This document shows positions 11,156 to 22,049 of a DNA stretch of 64,000 bases, in pieces. This stretch comes from Nageia nagi (Eukaryota; Pinophyta): positions 134,974,001 to 135,038,000 of the forward strand of contig JBITNC010000001.1 in NCBI GenBank assembly GCA_050084985.1. Direction: 5' to 3'. How positions within the stretch are numbered: position 1 is the stretch's first letter; each line of letters begins with the position of its first letter. Below the pieces are notes generated by a model. It made no database searches and was not told the origin of the DNA. It saw only the letters and a program-made list of their open reading frames with translations. Position numbers and translations under genes: made by a program.

Positions 11156-11599
11156 GTGTTTCATGATGATAGACATATCAAGAATTGTATGGCTAACGAG
11201 AGGACCTTTACCTTCCAACGGGTCGAGGAAGAACAAAGGTCGCCACCTGATGGTGATCAACCAAGAGATGATGATGAGTATATAGATGGTTTCCTCCAAC
11301 TAAAGACCAACAAGCTTCCTTAAGGGGTCATAGAGTTGGAGAGACTATTCGACCAAGACGTCATCTAGGAAAATAGACCCAAAGAATAGATTAATGTAGA
11401 AGAGGCGGGGAAAATCAATATAGGGACCAAACAAGATCCCAAGTATATCCTTCTTGGAAAATCTTGCACAGGCAGATTGAGAGAAGAAATAATAAAAGCC
11501 TCTCAAGATTACATGGACGTGATAACCTGGACCTATGATCAATTAAAAACATACAATCCTTGCATAATCACTCATACTATACCTCTGAAACTAGGCACA
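11156..11599 (+). pseudogene. Linker between RNase H and RT of gypsy element 2
   Basis: Coding-like text in one frame with several stops (VFHDDRHIKN, DDEYIDGFLQLKTNKLP, GVIELERLFDQD). The first stop (TAG at about 11153-11155) sits where related proteins have Trp. No separate domain is recognised. The same text recurs at 63500-63850. Confidence 0.6.
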
Positions 11600-12240
11600 A
11601 AACCCCTCAGGTAGAAACAAAGAGTTTTGAACCTTTTGTTAGAGCCCATGGTCTTTCAAGAAATTCATAAGTTAGTCCAATCGGGGATCATCTTTCCAGT
11701 CAGGCACTCAACTTGGGTGGCCAACGTAGTCCCGATTAGGAAGAAATAAGGGTATGCATTCACTTCAAACATCTTAATTGTGCCTCAGAGAAGGATAACT
11801 ATCCGTTACCGTCCATGGACGAAGTTCTTCAGATGGTCAATGGCTCTCAGATATTGTCATTTTTGTATGACTACTTTTGAGTATAAAAAAGTCCTGGTGG
11901 ATAAGAGGGACCGATTGAATACCACCTTCACCACCAAACGGGGAACATTTGCTTATAGTCGTATGCTGTTTGGATTGATAAATGCCGAAGCCACTTTTCA
12001 AAGAGTCATGTACTTTGCTTTCAAGGGTCTGGTGTGCAAAAACATCGTCATATATATAAATGACCTCATTGTTTACTCCAAAGACATGAACGATCATGCC
12101 CGACATCTAAAGAAGATATTCCAAAGATGTAGAGAATTCAGGATTTCTCTAAACTCGAGAAAGTGTATCTTTTGGGTCACTAGAGGCATACTACTTGGTC
12201 ATGTCATCTCAGAGAAGGGAATCTCCATTGATCCGAAAAG
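11600..12240 (+). pseudogene. Reverse transcriptase of gypsy element 2
   Basis: Before 11780 the text reads LGTKPLR, LEPMVFQEIHKLVQSGIIFPVRHSTWVANVVPIRKK, typical fingers-domain text. The long frame from 11780 gives NTTFTTKRGTFAYSRMLFGLINAEATFQRVM, then IVIYINDLIVYS. The catalytic pair is Asn-Asp (12059-12064) instead of Asp-Asp, so the polymerase should be inactive. LLGHVISEKGISIDPKRVDAI follows. Confidence 0.88.
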
Positions 12241-12860
12241 AGTAGACGCTATTGAGAAGATCCCTTATCCATCAACCCCGAAGGAACTTAGGTCTTTCAT
12301 GGGGAAGATCAACTTCGTTCGCAAGTTCATCTCGGGTTATGCTAAAATTGTGAAACCCCTCACCGAGATGATGAAGAAAGATGCCAAGATAAAAGTGATA
12401 AATGAAGCGAAGAAAGCCTTCCATGACATTAAGGAGGCCATATCTAGGGCACTAGTTCTCACAAGCCTTGACTATAAAAAGACTTTCTACTTGTACTCCT
12501 TCCCTTCGGAGCATTCGGTGGCAAGGGTCTTGACCCAAAAGGTTGAAGATGATAAAGAGAAGCCTATTGCTTTCATGAGCGCTCCTCTTAGAGATGTTGT
12601 TTTGAGATATCCCATGCTGGATAAATAAGCCTATGCCTTGGTGAAAGCAATCAAGAAGTTTCATCACTACATCTTGCGTAGTGAGGTAAATGCTATTGTG
12701 CCCGACCAAACCATTAAGAACTTGCTAGCCCAACAGGATATGGCCATCCAAAGTGGTAACTGGGTCTCTACTCTCCAGGAGTTTGATCTATGTATCCAGC
12801 CAATGAGGATTGTTAGAGGTCAAGGGCTTACTCAAACATTAGCATTTTGCCAAGATAGTA
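12241..12860 (+). pseudogene. Conventional RNase H of gypsy element 2, degenerate
   Basis: This is the connection domain (PSTPKELRSFMGKINFVRKFISGYA), followed by the usual RNase H position, FYLYSFPSEHSVARVLTQKV, PIAFMSAPLRD. The first catalytic Asp expected in this motif is absent. After a stop at about 12626-12628 (TAA) the frame from 12638 continues AYALVKAIKKFHHYILRS and GQGLTQTLAF. Loss of the acidic residue fits the presence of the extra archaeal-type RNase H upstream. Confidence 0.78.
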
Positions 12861-13301
12861 TAGCACCAAGGTCACCCAATGAGATTTCGAATTCTTCTTC
12901 TCAAGTTTGTCAATATGTTACTTCACCAGATTCCTGGTTCAAAGATATCACATGTTACATCACTTTTGGTGCATACCCTCCGAATTTCGTTTCAGCCTAG
13001 AAAAGAGCCCTGAGGTTCAAAGCAACAAAGTTGATGTTGAGATATGGGGTTCTTTATCGAAAAAATTATCTTGGTATTTATTTGAGGTGCTTAGAAAAGG
13101 AAGAGGCTCATAAAGTCCTCGAAGAATTCCACAACAAAGAAGGTGGAACAGGCCACGCACCAGGGAACGGTCTAGCACATCAAATCCTCTGTGTGGAATA
13201 TTACTGGCCTTTCCTCTTCCGAGATGCTCATCAGTATGCTAAGATTTGTCACGATTGCCAAACCACTGCTGGAAAGGAAATTTTTTCAAGCATTCCTATA
13301 A
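12861..13301 (+). pseudogene. Integrase N-terminal zinc finger, truncated
   Basis: After a frame change the text reads LRYGVLYRKNYLGIYLRCLEKEEAHKVLEEFHNKEGGTGHAPG, then ILCVEYYWPFLFRDAHQYAKICHDCQTTAGK. This is the HHCC domain: His of EEFH, His of GTGH, Cys-x2-Cys of CHDC. The DDE core that should follow is missing; LTR-like sequence begins at about 13302. Confidence 0.8.
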
Positions 13302-14282
13302 TGTACCTTTCTAGATTTTATCCAATTTAGCATTCAATTCCACACTTAACCACGAATTAGGGCATCAAAGAACAAGCTCAATAACCATCGAAATGATGCG
13401 CTCAAACTGGAATATAACAGCAGTAGCTAGAAGCTCATAGAACATGCAATTATGACCAAAACTAGGGCATAGATCAGATCTGTAACATAACAGAAATATA
13501 GTTCCCAAAGTACTCAATTCGCATACATTCCCATGCATAAAGAAGATAGACGCATAGAAGAAATATATAGCAACATTCATTCACATTCGAGATGCAATAT
13601 GAGAGCCAATATAATCAACAATGAACCAAGAATAAGTATAGGGCTGTTACAAGCCTGTTACAAGTTCTAGGGCAAAGCCTAAGACTGTGCACTATTCCCA
13701 AGTGCTCCCAAGTGATGCGCATGTTTCCCAAGGCCCCACAAGGGTGGCGCATGTCTCCAAGAGCCTCCAAATGTGCAACGTTAGTCTCCAAGGTCTCCAA
13801 GAGAGTGATGCAAGTCTTCTTGAAGCCTTCAAATGTATAGAAATGCGAATAAGCCATTTCTAGGCTAATGAGCAGCCCTTAGCCCTAGAAGGTGGAGAAG
13901 GGAAGCATCCCTAAGCTCCGAATGATCAAAGATCGAATGCACAAGATGATGTCTTCAAATGACCAAATGCCTTGCCTTTATAGCATTCCAACTTGTCAAT
14001 ATTCCCTCCTAAGCTGGCCAACTTGTCAAGGAGCAATAATTAATTATTAAATGTGCATTAAGTCTCCCCTTCATGGCCGACTTGGTCAAGGAGGATCTTG
14101 CATATTAAATGGTCCTTTTGCTTAGCCAAATAAACACCAAATATGCCCTTAATTTGGGCACATGCCTCTTAGGCACAAATTTAAATTGAATAATAACAAA
14201 ATACTCCCAAGCTAAGTGCTAAAGACCACAATGAATAGGCATGAAGGGGAGATGTCTTAATGTCCCAAATTGGGGATATTAG
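13302..14282 (-). mobile_element. Probable minus-strand LTR
   Basis: No coding sequence. On the minus strand the right end starts TCTAATATCCCCAATTTGGG directly after a purine tract (GAGGAGGGTGGGCA, 14283-14297). A TATA box (GCTATAAAGGC) lies at about 13975-13985. The left end at TG (13302) coincides with the break in the upstream integrase. The start TC may be a mutated TG. Short imperfect repeats containing ccaag/tctccaag occur at 13690-13810. No target duplication was confirmed. Confidence 0.55.
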
Positions 14283-14830
14283 ATGCCCACCCTCCTCAAA
14301 TTGCTTACCCACAAGCAATTCTAAACGCATCCCAAAATGATGCTTGTGTCTTTGCCTTGTTTTCAAGCTTGCCAAGTGATGCTTGACCCCATATTGGTTC
14401 TTCAAATGTGCCAACAATCTATCCAAGTACTCTTCAAAATAGTCCTTTGATGATGTCAAGAGTATGCAATCATGGAGGCGGCTGTCCCAAAATGTAGTAG
14501 CAAGAGGTGTTGTTGATGATGTATACCTATCCAACCACCAATCCTGTGTCATGTACCAAACCTGATCACAAAGCTTTGCTATCTAAAAAATGTAAGAAAT
14601 CATAGCTATTGCATAAGTGTAGATGTGGTTCAAATGCTTGCCAAGTGCACCTTCTTTACTTGATCTTGTTGCTATGTCTTTAGTGCTTATTGAACTGAAC
14701 TTGATAGGGCTGTTCCCAACCAAGATAAGGTGCAAATAAATCAATAGTGGACTGATTTTTGAGTCCACAAACTCTATCTTTCTAACCATAGCAATATTCA
14801 AATCAATCTTTAGGGCTGAGTGTTGAACTA
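14283..14830 (-). pseudogene. 3' internal end of a retroelement, minus strand
   Basis: The frame 14552-14181 ends ...MRLELLVGKQFEEGGH immediately before the putative LTR, as expected for the last internal stretch of a gypsy-like element with its purine tract embedded in the frame. Farther right no domain is recognised. Confidence 0.4.
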
Positions 14831-16960
14831 TGCGTGACACTGAAAGAGGGGGTGAATCAGTGTTTCAATTTTAAAACTTTAAATCTGGAAACTTTAAATA
14901 GTGCAGTAGAGAAATAAAACCAAATAGAGCAAGCACACCAAGATAGCAAACACACAACACAAGATATAACGAGGTTCACCAATGTGGCTACATCCCCGAA
15001 AAAGATTGCTTGGACTTCAATCCAAATCCAGCCATTGTAAAGCACCAACTTTACACATAATTTATCAGCACCAACTAAAAGGAGCACCAACCCCTAAGCT
15101 TTGCAGCACCCACTGCAAGGAGCACCAACTCCACTTGCCAAGCACCCACTTGACAGATTTAATAAGATGGAATGAAAGATTGATAACCAGTTACCCAAGA
15201 CCCGGAATGGTCTAGCTCAAAACTTTTCTCACAAAATACAATCTGAATCATATTCTATTTTCTTTATGCTCATGCCAATAGCTCTCCATTCATCTGTAAT
15301 CTGAAACCCCTTTTAATTCATACACATTTGCTTTGGATTCCTGTCTACTGAAAAACGCTCAAAATCGGATCAAGAAACTGTTGCTCATATCACTGAAAGG
15401 GCTGCCGTTATTTTTCACCAAGAAAACTCCTCATATTCTGAATCAAAACTGATATAATTTCTCACAAACATCTAGAACTTTCAACACTTATAGAATTATC
15501 AAGAAAACATTCATTTTTGAGATATCCGTTACTCACATGCTTCACACACCTCTCAATAACAAATTACACTGCCAAAACACAAACCCAGAAAAATCCGAAT
15601 TTATTCGAACTGGTTGAAGATAATACCTCGAATGCACTCAGAATGCGTGTTCCATGATCGTACGGCACAAAATGGTATGACGAATTTCACATAGATGCCG
15701 AAATACCTTTCAAAGCTCGAATCTGTCTTTTTATCTTCTCCTCTCTTGGTTTTTTTTTTTTTTTAAAATGTCTTATGATAAAAGAACTCTTGAGCCTTAA
15801 ATAGAAGTGCGATAACTGAGATATAAAATAAAAGGAAAGAGCATTTTTTCAAACCATACACACTATTCCTTTTTGCTTGTCACTTAAAACCATTGTCGGC
15901 CAAAACTGAAAAATTTAGAAAAAATAGCTCTAACGGCTTTTTCGATGAGCTATAACTTCTTATTGAGTGCACGGTTTAACATGAAATTTGGACCACGTGT
16001 TCTTCATATAACAAACTACATTCTATCCAAATTTGAAGCTTTAACTCCTCATAGTTTGCACACAACACTTTTTGCAAAGTGGCCTCCGACACAGATTTCA
16101 CAGGTATTTTGTTATGCTTGGATTTGTGCAAGTTATAGGTTCTCATAGTTCGAGGCCTCAAATCAAGATGGTTCAAAAGACAAAGTTGTTCATCTCATCA
16201 AGTTATACGTGTACAAACTTTGAAATTCTAAATTTGAAGACTTTTAGAGCTCAAAACAACCAACCTACTATTTCCAAAATTTATGCTCAAACAGTCAAAA
16301 AGTTACGTAGTGGCATTTTGCAGCTTGTACCATTTCTTTCTCGATTATCATCTTGCTATGAAATTTGGACCACACCTTCTTGGTATATAGTACTATATAT
16401 GATTTAAATTTCAACCTCTGATTCATCACCGTTTGCTTGCAATTCAAATTGTACGAAGCCAATTTTACACAAATTTCTGACTGCACCATAATCCACAAGA
16501 GTGCCCAAAACTGAACCAACATGAAATTTGACCGTTCCAACGCTTCACACAAGTTTGTTATCAACCCAACAACTGATCCAAACCATCTCTCGTTGTCCGT
16601 CACCTTCCATTTGTAATTTGGCCCTCATGACAACTTTTGGTACCTCATGACAACTTTTGGTCCCTTTATCGTTTTTGCATCCGACAACTTTGTAGATCTT
16701 GTCGATGTTATTTTTTTGACATGTGCAACCATATGAACCTTATGCACACTGATCTCATCGTGTTGACAACAATGACAACACTGCTGCACCACACTCAACA
16801 CTGAGCTGTACTTATCAAGGTCATAGAGAAATAATGGCAAACTTGTACTTTGCTTGGCAGTATCAAGATCTATACATGCTGCTGTATGAGTAACCATTGG
16901 CTGGATTCCTTCTTACCGCTGTCCCCTTCTATGAATATCTTGGAGAATGTCAAACAATGT
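14831..16960. mobile_element. Copia-like LTR sequence, non-coding
   Basis: Starts near gtgacactgaaagagggggtgaatcagtg. It contains acacaagatataacgaggttcaccaa (14960-14985), which recurs at 54437-54462 in a similar setting (ggggtgaattagag, then the same motif), and loosely at 49945-49975. The motif is typical of copia LTRs in plants. Short frames throughout have no recognisable product. A 20-bp direct repeat (ctcatgacaacttttggt) occurs at 16624-16641 and again about 22 bp later. Boundaries are uncertain. Confidence 0.5.
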
Positions 16961-19900
16961 GGTTGTATGTGTTGTGTCTGTACAACACACCCCAAGATGC
17001 AGCATTTTGGGGACCCTATTTTTTGAGATTGGCTTTTGGTGATGGATAGTTCATTAGGAAGAGTGCAAACATGATATCAAGGAGTGATTCAAGGAGATCA
17101 TGTGACGAAAACCCTGAAGAGTATCAAAGTATCCAGCCGCCAATTTTGTAGACAAGGAGCCAGGATCTGAGAGCACGAATTTTTGGCTCTAAAATGAGAT
17201 CAATAGAGATAGGCCATTTTGGTCAATTTTGAGCCCGGAAAAGGCGAGCATAACCAAAAGGTGCGTTTTGGTCACTTTTGAGCCCAGGAAGCTAGAAAAT
17301 AGTCAGTATCATTGAAAAGCACATTTTTGTCAATTTTGAGCCTGGAAGTGGTCAGTATGGTGAAAATGTGCATTTTTGCACAGTTTGAGCTTGATATTCT
17401 CAAAAATGACCAAAAGTGCAAAGTTGAGCTTGAAATGACCAGAAATGCCAGAAAAACACACTGAGCTCGTAAATGATCAAAAGTGCAGAGTTTTAGCTCA
17501 AGTGCTGGAAAGTGTGTTTTGGTCGAGTTCATGTTCGAAAAAGATGGAAATGATTGGGATGATAGGGAATTGATCATGGGTGTTTTGAAATAGCTGATAC
17601 TACTGAAGGTGGTGCACAAAGGCTATTCACGGACGTCGTGAGATAGTTCAATGTGACAGACTATCTATTTTGAAGATTTCAGGACTCCCAACTCCAGGGG
17701 ATGATGTTCATAAGCAGTGAGGATAGAGTTTGATGATAAAGGGAGATGAAGAATACAGTTCCAGACATATTTGGGCTTGGAACTTTTCAATTTCGACCGA
17801 AGGGGATCCCTAGGGGTTGAAATAGAAAAAATAAGAGTTTTGACATCCAAGAAGCCTTGGGTTGAGCCTAGAAAAATGAGTTTTTTCAAAATGCTCGAAA
17901 TGAAAATCCGAGAGAGAGGATTGATGCCAAATGATGAATTAAGGCAACTTTGCTCTTGGAAATTTCGAAAAAAACTCAAGTTTTGCCCTCCGAAATTCTA
18001 GGGGGGAGTTTACCAACTTTTGGCTCCTTTTCATGATTCTCGAAAATGGCTTATCTTTTTCAAAACCAACGCCTCCCTTTTGGAGGCCCAAATTGATTCA
18101 AAAGTGGAATTTTTGAGTGTGGGAGCATGGAGATTGCAATTCTACATCAAATTGGTATTTCAAGTTTGCAATTTCGACAAGATTTGCTTCCTCAAAAATG
18201 GAAAAAACAGGAAAATGAACAAAGAGGAGAAAAGGACAGCCAATAGAAATGCTTCAAATTTTCCAAAATTTCAAAAATGTCAAAATGAAAATCTAAGAGA
18301 AAGGTGTGATGCCAATCCAATTTTAGGCACCTTTGCTCTTGAAAGTTTTGGTAATACACAAAAAATGCCCTCCAAAAAGCTAGGCACAGGTTTGGCATGT
18401 TTTCCCATACTTTTCGAAAATTCGAAAATGGTCTATTTCCTCCAAAACCAGCGCCTACCTTTGCACCCCAAATTTGCTAAAAATTGAAAATTTTGACCTT
18501 AATGAGGTGTAGGATGGGATTTCACACAAGTTTGATGATTTGTGTTTTCCAAAAAGATGAGATTTAGTCTTTCAAAATCATGAAAAATTTATCAGCCAAT
18601 TAGAGAGCTCCAAAATTTTCCAAAGTTGGCCAAATCAAAAAAGAAGAAAGAGGTAGGGTGGCAAATCCAAAGATGAGCAACTTTGCTCTTGGAAGTATTG
18701 AAAAAGCTCAAGATTTGCCCTCCAAAAAGTTAGGGTGGGATTTACCAAGTTTTGGACCTTTTCAAGACTTTCCCAAACATGCCCAAAACCTTGAAAACCT
18801 GCGCCAAGCTTGGGAGCACTCAAAATTGGTCAAAAATCAATTTTTTTGATCTTAAGAGCATGGAAAATTCACTTTTGCACAAGTTTGATGTTATAATTTT
18901 TTTTAAAAAAGTGGATCTACTCTCTCAAAATCATGCAAAATGGATCAGCCAATGGGAGAGCTTGAAATTTTTTCCAAATTTTTCAAAATTGCCAAAATCG
19001 AAATTGGAGAGAAAGGTTGGGTGGCAAATATCAAGATGAGCATCTTTGCTCTTGGAATTCTTAAAAAAACTCAAAATTTGCCCTTTAAAATTCTAGGGGG
19101 GGTTTACTAAGTTTTCCAACCTTTGGCGTCTTTTCTCAACATTGGGTATGAGTAGAAAACTCCAAAAATGCAAAAACACCTTTTGGGGCCTCCAAAATAA
19201 CCCCTCATGAAAAAGCTCCAAATCCAATGCCTAAAAGTTCCAAATCCTCTCAAAACTTCCCAAAAACCTTAAAATCCCATCCTTCATCCATCCATGAGGT
19301 CAAATCCACTTTTAAATTTTTTTCCAAATTTCGGATCCCCGCATCTATTTCGAAAAATAGACCAAAAATTCACTTTTTTTGGAAATTTTTATCAGAATTC
19401 TTTGAAAATTTGCCAGAATGATCATGTAAGAGGAGCTCAAAAGATTGATGAACAGATCCAGAATGACGATTTGAAGCTCCAAATTTTGCCAAATTGATGC
19501 AAAATGTCTCGAAATCCATGCCAAAGGGAATCAATTTTTGTAAATATTTTATTTCAAGCATATTTTAGTGGGATGAGTATTGTTCTCCCATTAAATGATA
19601 TTGTAATCTCAATTGAGCATTTAAATTAGCATTTTAGTGTTTTTCTAAAAGTTAGGGCAACACTTGAAATTTGACCCGATTTTGCCTATAAATAAGAGGC
19701 ATGGGGTCTCATTTTCACTAGAGCTCATTTTGTGAAAAAAGTGAAACTTTTGTAAGATAGGAGCAAATTGATGTATCCTTGCACAACTCTTTTACAAGTT
19801 AATACATAGTGGTTAAGGCAAAGATCGAGCTTGTTTATCCATTTGTGGTGTTGTGAATTGTTTCTTAAGGATTATCATCATTCGTTTGACACTTTCGCGT

Positions 19901-20580
19901 ACTTATTTTGAAAACTCGCAAGTTTTAGGGAACATATCATTGTTTTATCCTTTAAAGTGTTGGAAATCAGTTTTTGATAGTTGCTTGGTTCACAACATGC
20001 ATGTTAAATGAAGTATTCTGAATTTGTTTCCTATTTTATGACATCAAACTGGAGATTTACATCCAAACTCTTGTTCTTCTCATGTTCTTCCACCACGTCC
20101 ATTTGATTGCTCGCAATCGACATTCCTACCCGCTCCTCTTTGGAACAACTCGAACATAGTTGTTTGTTTGCAAAGCTGGATGAATTGGATGAAATCCCTT
20201 AGCTGATCTGAAAAGGATGAACTTTTTAGACAATGCTTTATCGTGGTGATCTGTTCGGTATCTGATCAAGCATCTGTTTCCGTTTCACAAGTGAAGTCTC
20301 TCACTTTCTAGTATTTTATTTATTCTTTCATACTCAAATACAATCGTTAAGTCCACATACAGATATTTCGAATAAATTCTATAAATCAAATAAAAATCGT
20401 TGGTTATCAGACTGCTACCTCTCACTCCATTCCATTGAGGCTGATTTCAAAGAGGGATACCGCACTTTCATTATCTATCCCTATATGTAAAAACACTTGC
20501 CCAAGCACGAGATTTCGCTTGGCAAACATACCTACAACATCAGAATGTTGGAACTAGATGAGGGAAGCATTCCCTTTGAT
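16961..20580 (+). mobile_element. Very long LTR, copy A
   Basis: Aligns with 24890-28830 at the start (acaacacaccccaa...ttttggggaccctattttt; ttggcttttggtga), and again at the promoter (tttttgtaaatattttattt, attttagtgggatgag, TATA box tataaat at 19687-19693). The middle holds short ~70-bp units at 17200-17530 and ~360-bp units at 17680-19130. Downstream of the TATA box the copies stay alignable (for example gacaatgct near 20230 and 28430). Coding capacity is nil. The orientation follows the TATA box. It may be a solo LTR; no target duplication was found. Confidence 0.65.
17680..19130 (+). repeat. ~360-bp tandem repeat inside LTR copy A
   Basis: The phrase ctttgctcttgga/aa recurs at about 17949, 18330, 18682 and 19044 (steps 381, 352, 362). 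Each is followed by a line such as tttgccctccaaaaagttagggtgggatttaccaa (in variants). Units are diverged. Reading frames of up to 155 codons here follow the repeats and are not taken as genes. Confidence 0.8.
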
Positions 20581-20599
20581 CTTTTTTTAAATAAGGGGT

Positions 20600-21410
20600 G
20601 ATTTGGTTTTTTGGATTCCCGTTCATCTGCATCTCCTTGCTCCTTAATATATTTTATCACAATCTCTGATGGAACAGGTACACCATTCTTTCCAGGTCAA
20701 GTTCTAATACCTTTTTCATGTATTCCACACAGATGGGCTTTCACCCGAAAATATGAATTAGAATATTGAACTTCACATTGATTGCATTTCCAAATATAAC
20801 CTCCACTACCTGGAACCTGTTGTATCATTTGAACATATTTCCATAGAGGAGAATTTGGATCTATTTTGAAATTAGCTTGATTTGCAGAACTACTTGATGT
20901 TGCCATTGTGTGATTAATGATTCTTATGGCAAGAAAAAAAAATTAAAAAAAAATTCTTTTGAATTTGTCTTTCAACTTCAAGCTTGAAAAAATTAAAACA
21001 AAAAAGAAACATTGGAAGAAAACAGTTGGAAAAAACTTACCTGCAATGAACACTTGCAAATGAGTAGGAATGGCAAGTGGCAACACAATCCTTCAAGCTT
21101 TAGCTGTTCAACACTCTTCAAGACTTCAACAATCACTTAGCACTCTTCAACTCCTTCAAGCTGTTTGCAAAAGAAATGAACAAGAATGAACAAGCATAGA
21201 GGTCTCAAGTGATTTACAGATCACTTTTAGGTTTCCCAAAGGTGAAGTAGGAAAAGTCAGGAAAAAAGAATAAAAAAAGGCAAGACTGATCGGATTTGGG
21301 TGGGTTCTGCCCGGGTTCGTTCACGGCGAACCAGACACCAAAGTCCGGAACCCTGGCCGGACTCGTAGGTGTCGGAACTTGGGGCGAACTGGACCGGTAC
21401 CGATGCCCTG
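20600..21410 (-). mobile_element. hAT DNA transposon, 5' end fragment
   Basis: On the minus strand the sequence starting at 21410 reads CAGGGCATCGGTACCGGTCC, a hAT-like terminal sequence (CAGGG...). A GC-rich leader and then a BED zinc-finger frame start 504 bp inside. The opposite terminus was not found; the element stops within about 300 bp after the zinc finger. The GC-rich ~130 bp (21290-21430) contrasts with AT-rich surroundings. The flanking 8 bp (attggtcg, 21411-21418) would be one half of a target duplication. The hAT call rests on the BED finger plus terminus. Confidence 0.55.
20697..20906 (-). pseudogene. BED zinc finger of a hAT-type transposase
   Basis: An ATG at 20906 opens MATSSSSANQANFKIDPNSPLW. 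The finger follows: WKCNQCEVQYSN with Cys-x2-Cys, then RVKAHLCGIHEKGI with the paired His. This is the DNA-binding BED domain found at the N-terminus of hAT transposases and derived plant proteins. The frame ends at a TGA (20697-20699), but the same frame continues after it as PGKNGVPVPSEIVIKYI, so one substitution broke it. About 70 residues remain of a protein usually several hundred long; the DDE core is absent. Confidence 0.8.
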
Positions 21411-21544
21411 ATTGGTCGAACCCGGCTACATAGAAATAATGAGACACATGAATTAATGTCACTAGCATCAAGTTGTAAGATACAATAAATGTCTCTCTTG
21501 ATATGATGCATCCACTATTTGAGGAGGTCTCCATAACAAATTAT

Positions 21545-22020
21545 ATTTCCTTGGTCCAGGGCCCAGTTTGCTGTAGCATCCACTATCTTGTTTTTCTCGT
21601 GGGGAACATGAAAAAATTCAATTGACCTAAATCTGGTTTGAAGGTTGTGAATCTTTTCTAGTACTCTTTGTAAATGCCAATCTTGAGAAGGGGCCTTAGT
21701 GGGATCTTTCAGCCGATTAATGAGAATTTGGGAGTCTGAATCTACCTATACCGAACTCCAACCTACCCTAGCAACATTTTGAAGACCTCAAAGGATAGCA
21801 TATGCTTCTGCTAGATTATTAGAGATCACACCCAAAGTCCTTGCAAAGATGAAGACAAGATTGCCTTCAGAAAGCCTTCCTATAACCCTAATACTCTCTT
21901 CTTGGATTACTTCTCGAAGCTTCCTCCATGTTAATCTTTCCAACACCATTAGGAGGGATTTTCCAATGACCTTCCCAATGAATAGGAATCCTGTGTTGAA
22001 GATTTCTGTCTCCATTCATC
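21545..22020 (-). pseudogene. RNase H domain of a plant LINE (L1 type)
   Basis: One continuous minus-strand frame with two stops reads GVISNNLAEAYAIL, GLQNVARVGWSSV, VDSDSQILINRLKD, and then HEKNKIVDATANWALDQG. These are the Glu, Asp and Asp motifs of the RVT_3-type RNase H found at the C-terminus of plant L1 ORF2. Upstream (22020-21790) is related text (IGRLSEGNLVFIFARTLGV). This copy faces the opposite way from the LINE that begins at 22050. Confidence 0.82.
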
Positions 22021-22049
22021 CAAAGAATGATTCATCTTACTGAGAATAT

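Noticed and set aside
18020-18487. A 155-codon plus-strand frame
   Set aside because: It lies wholly inside the ~360-bp tandem array and neighbouring units do not keep the frame open.
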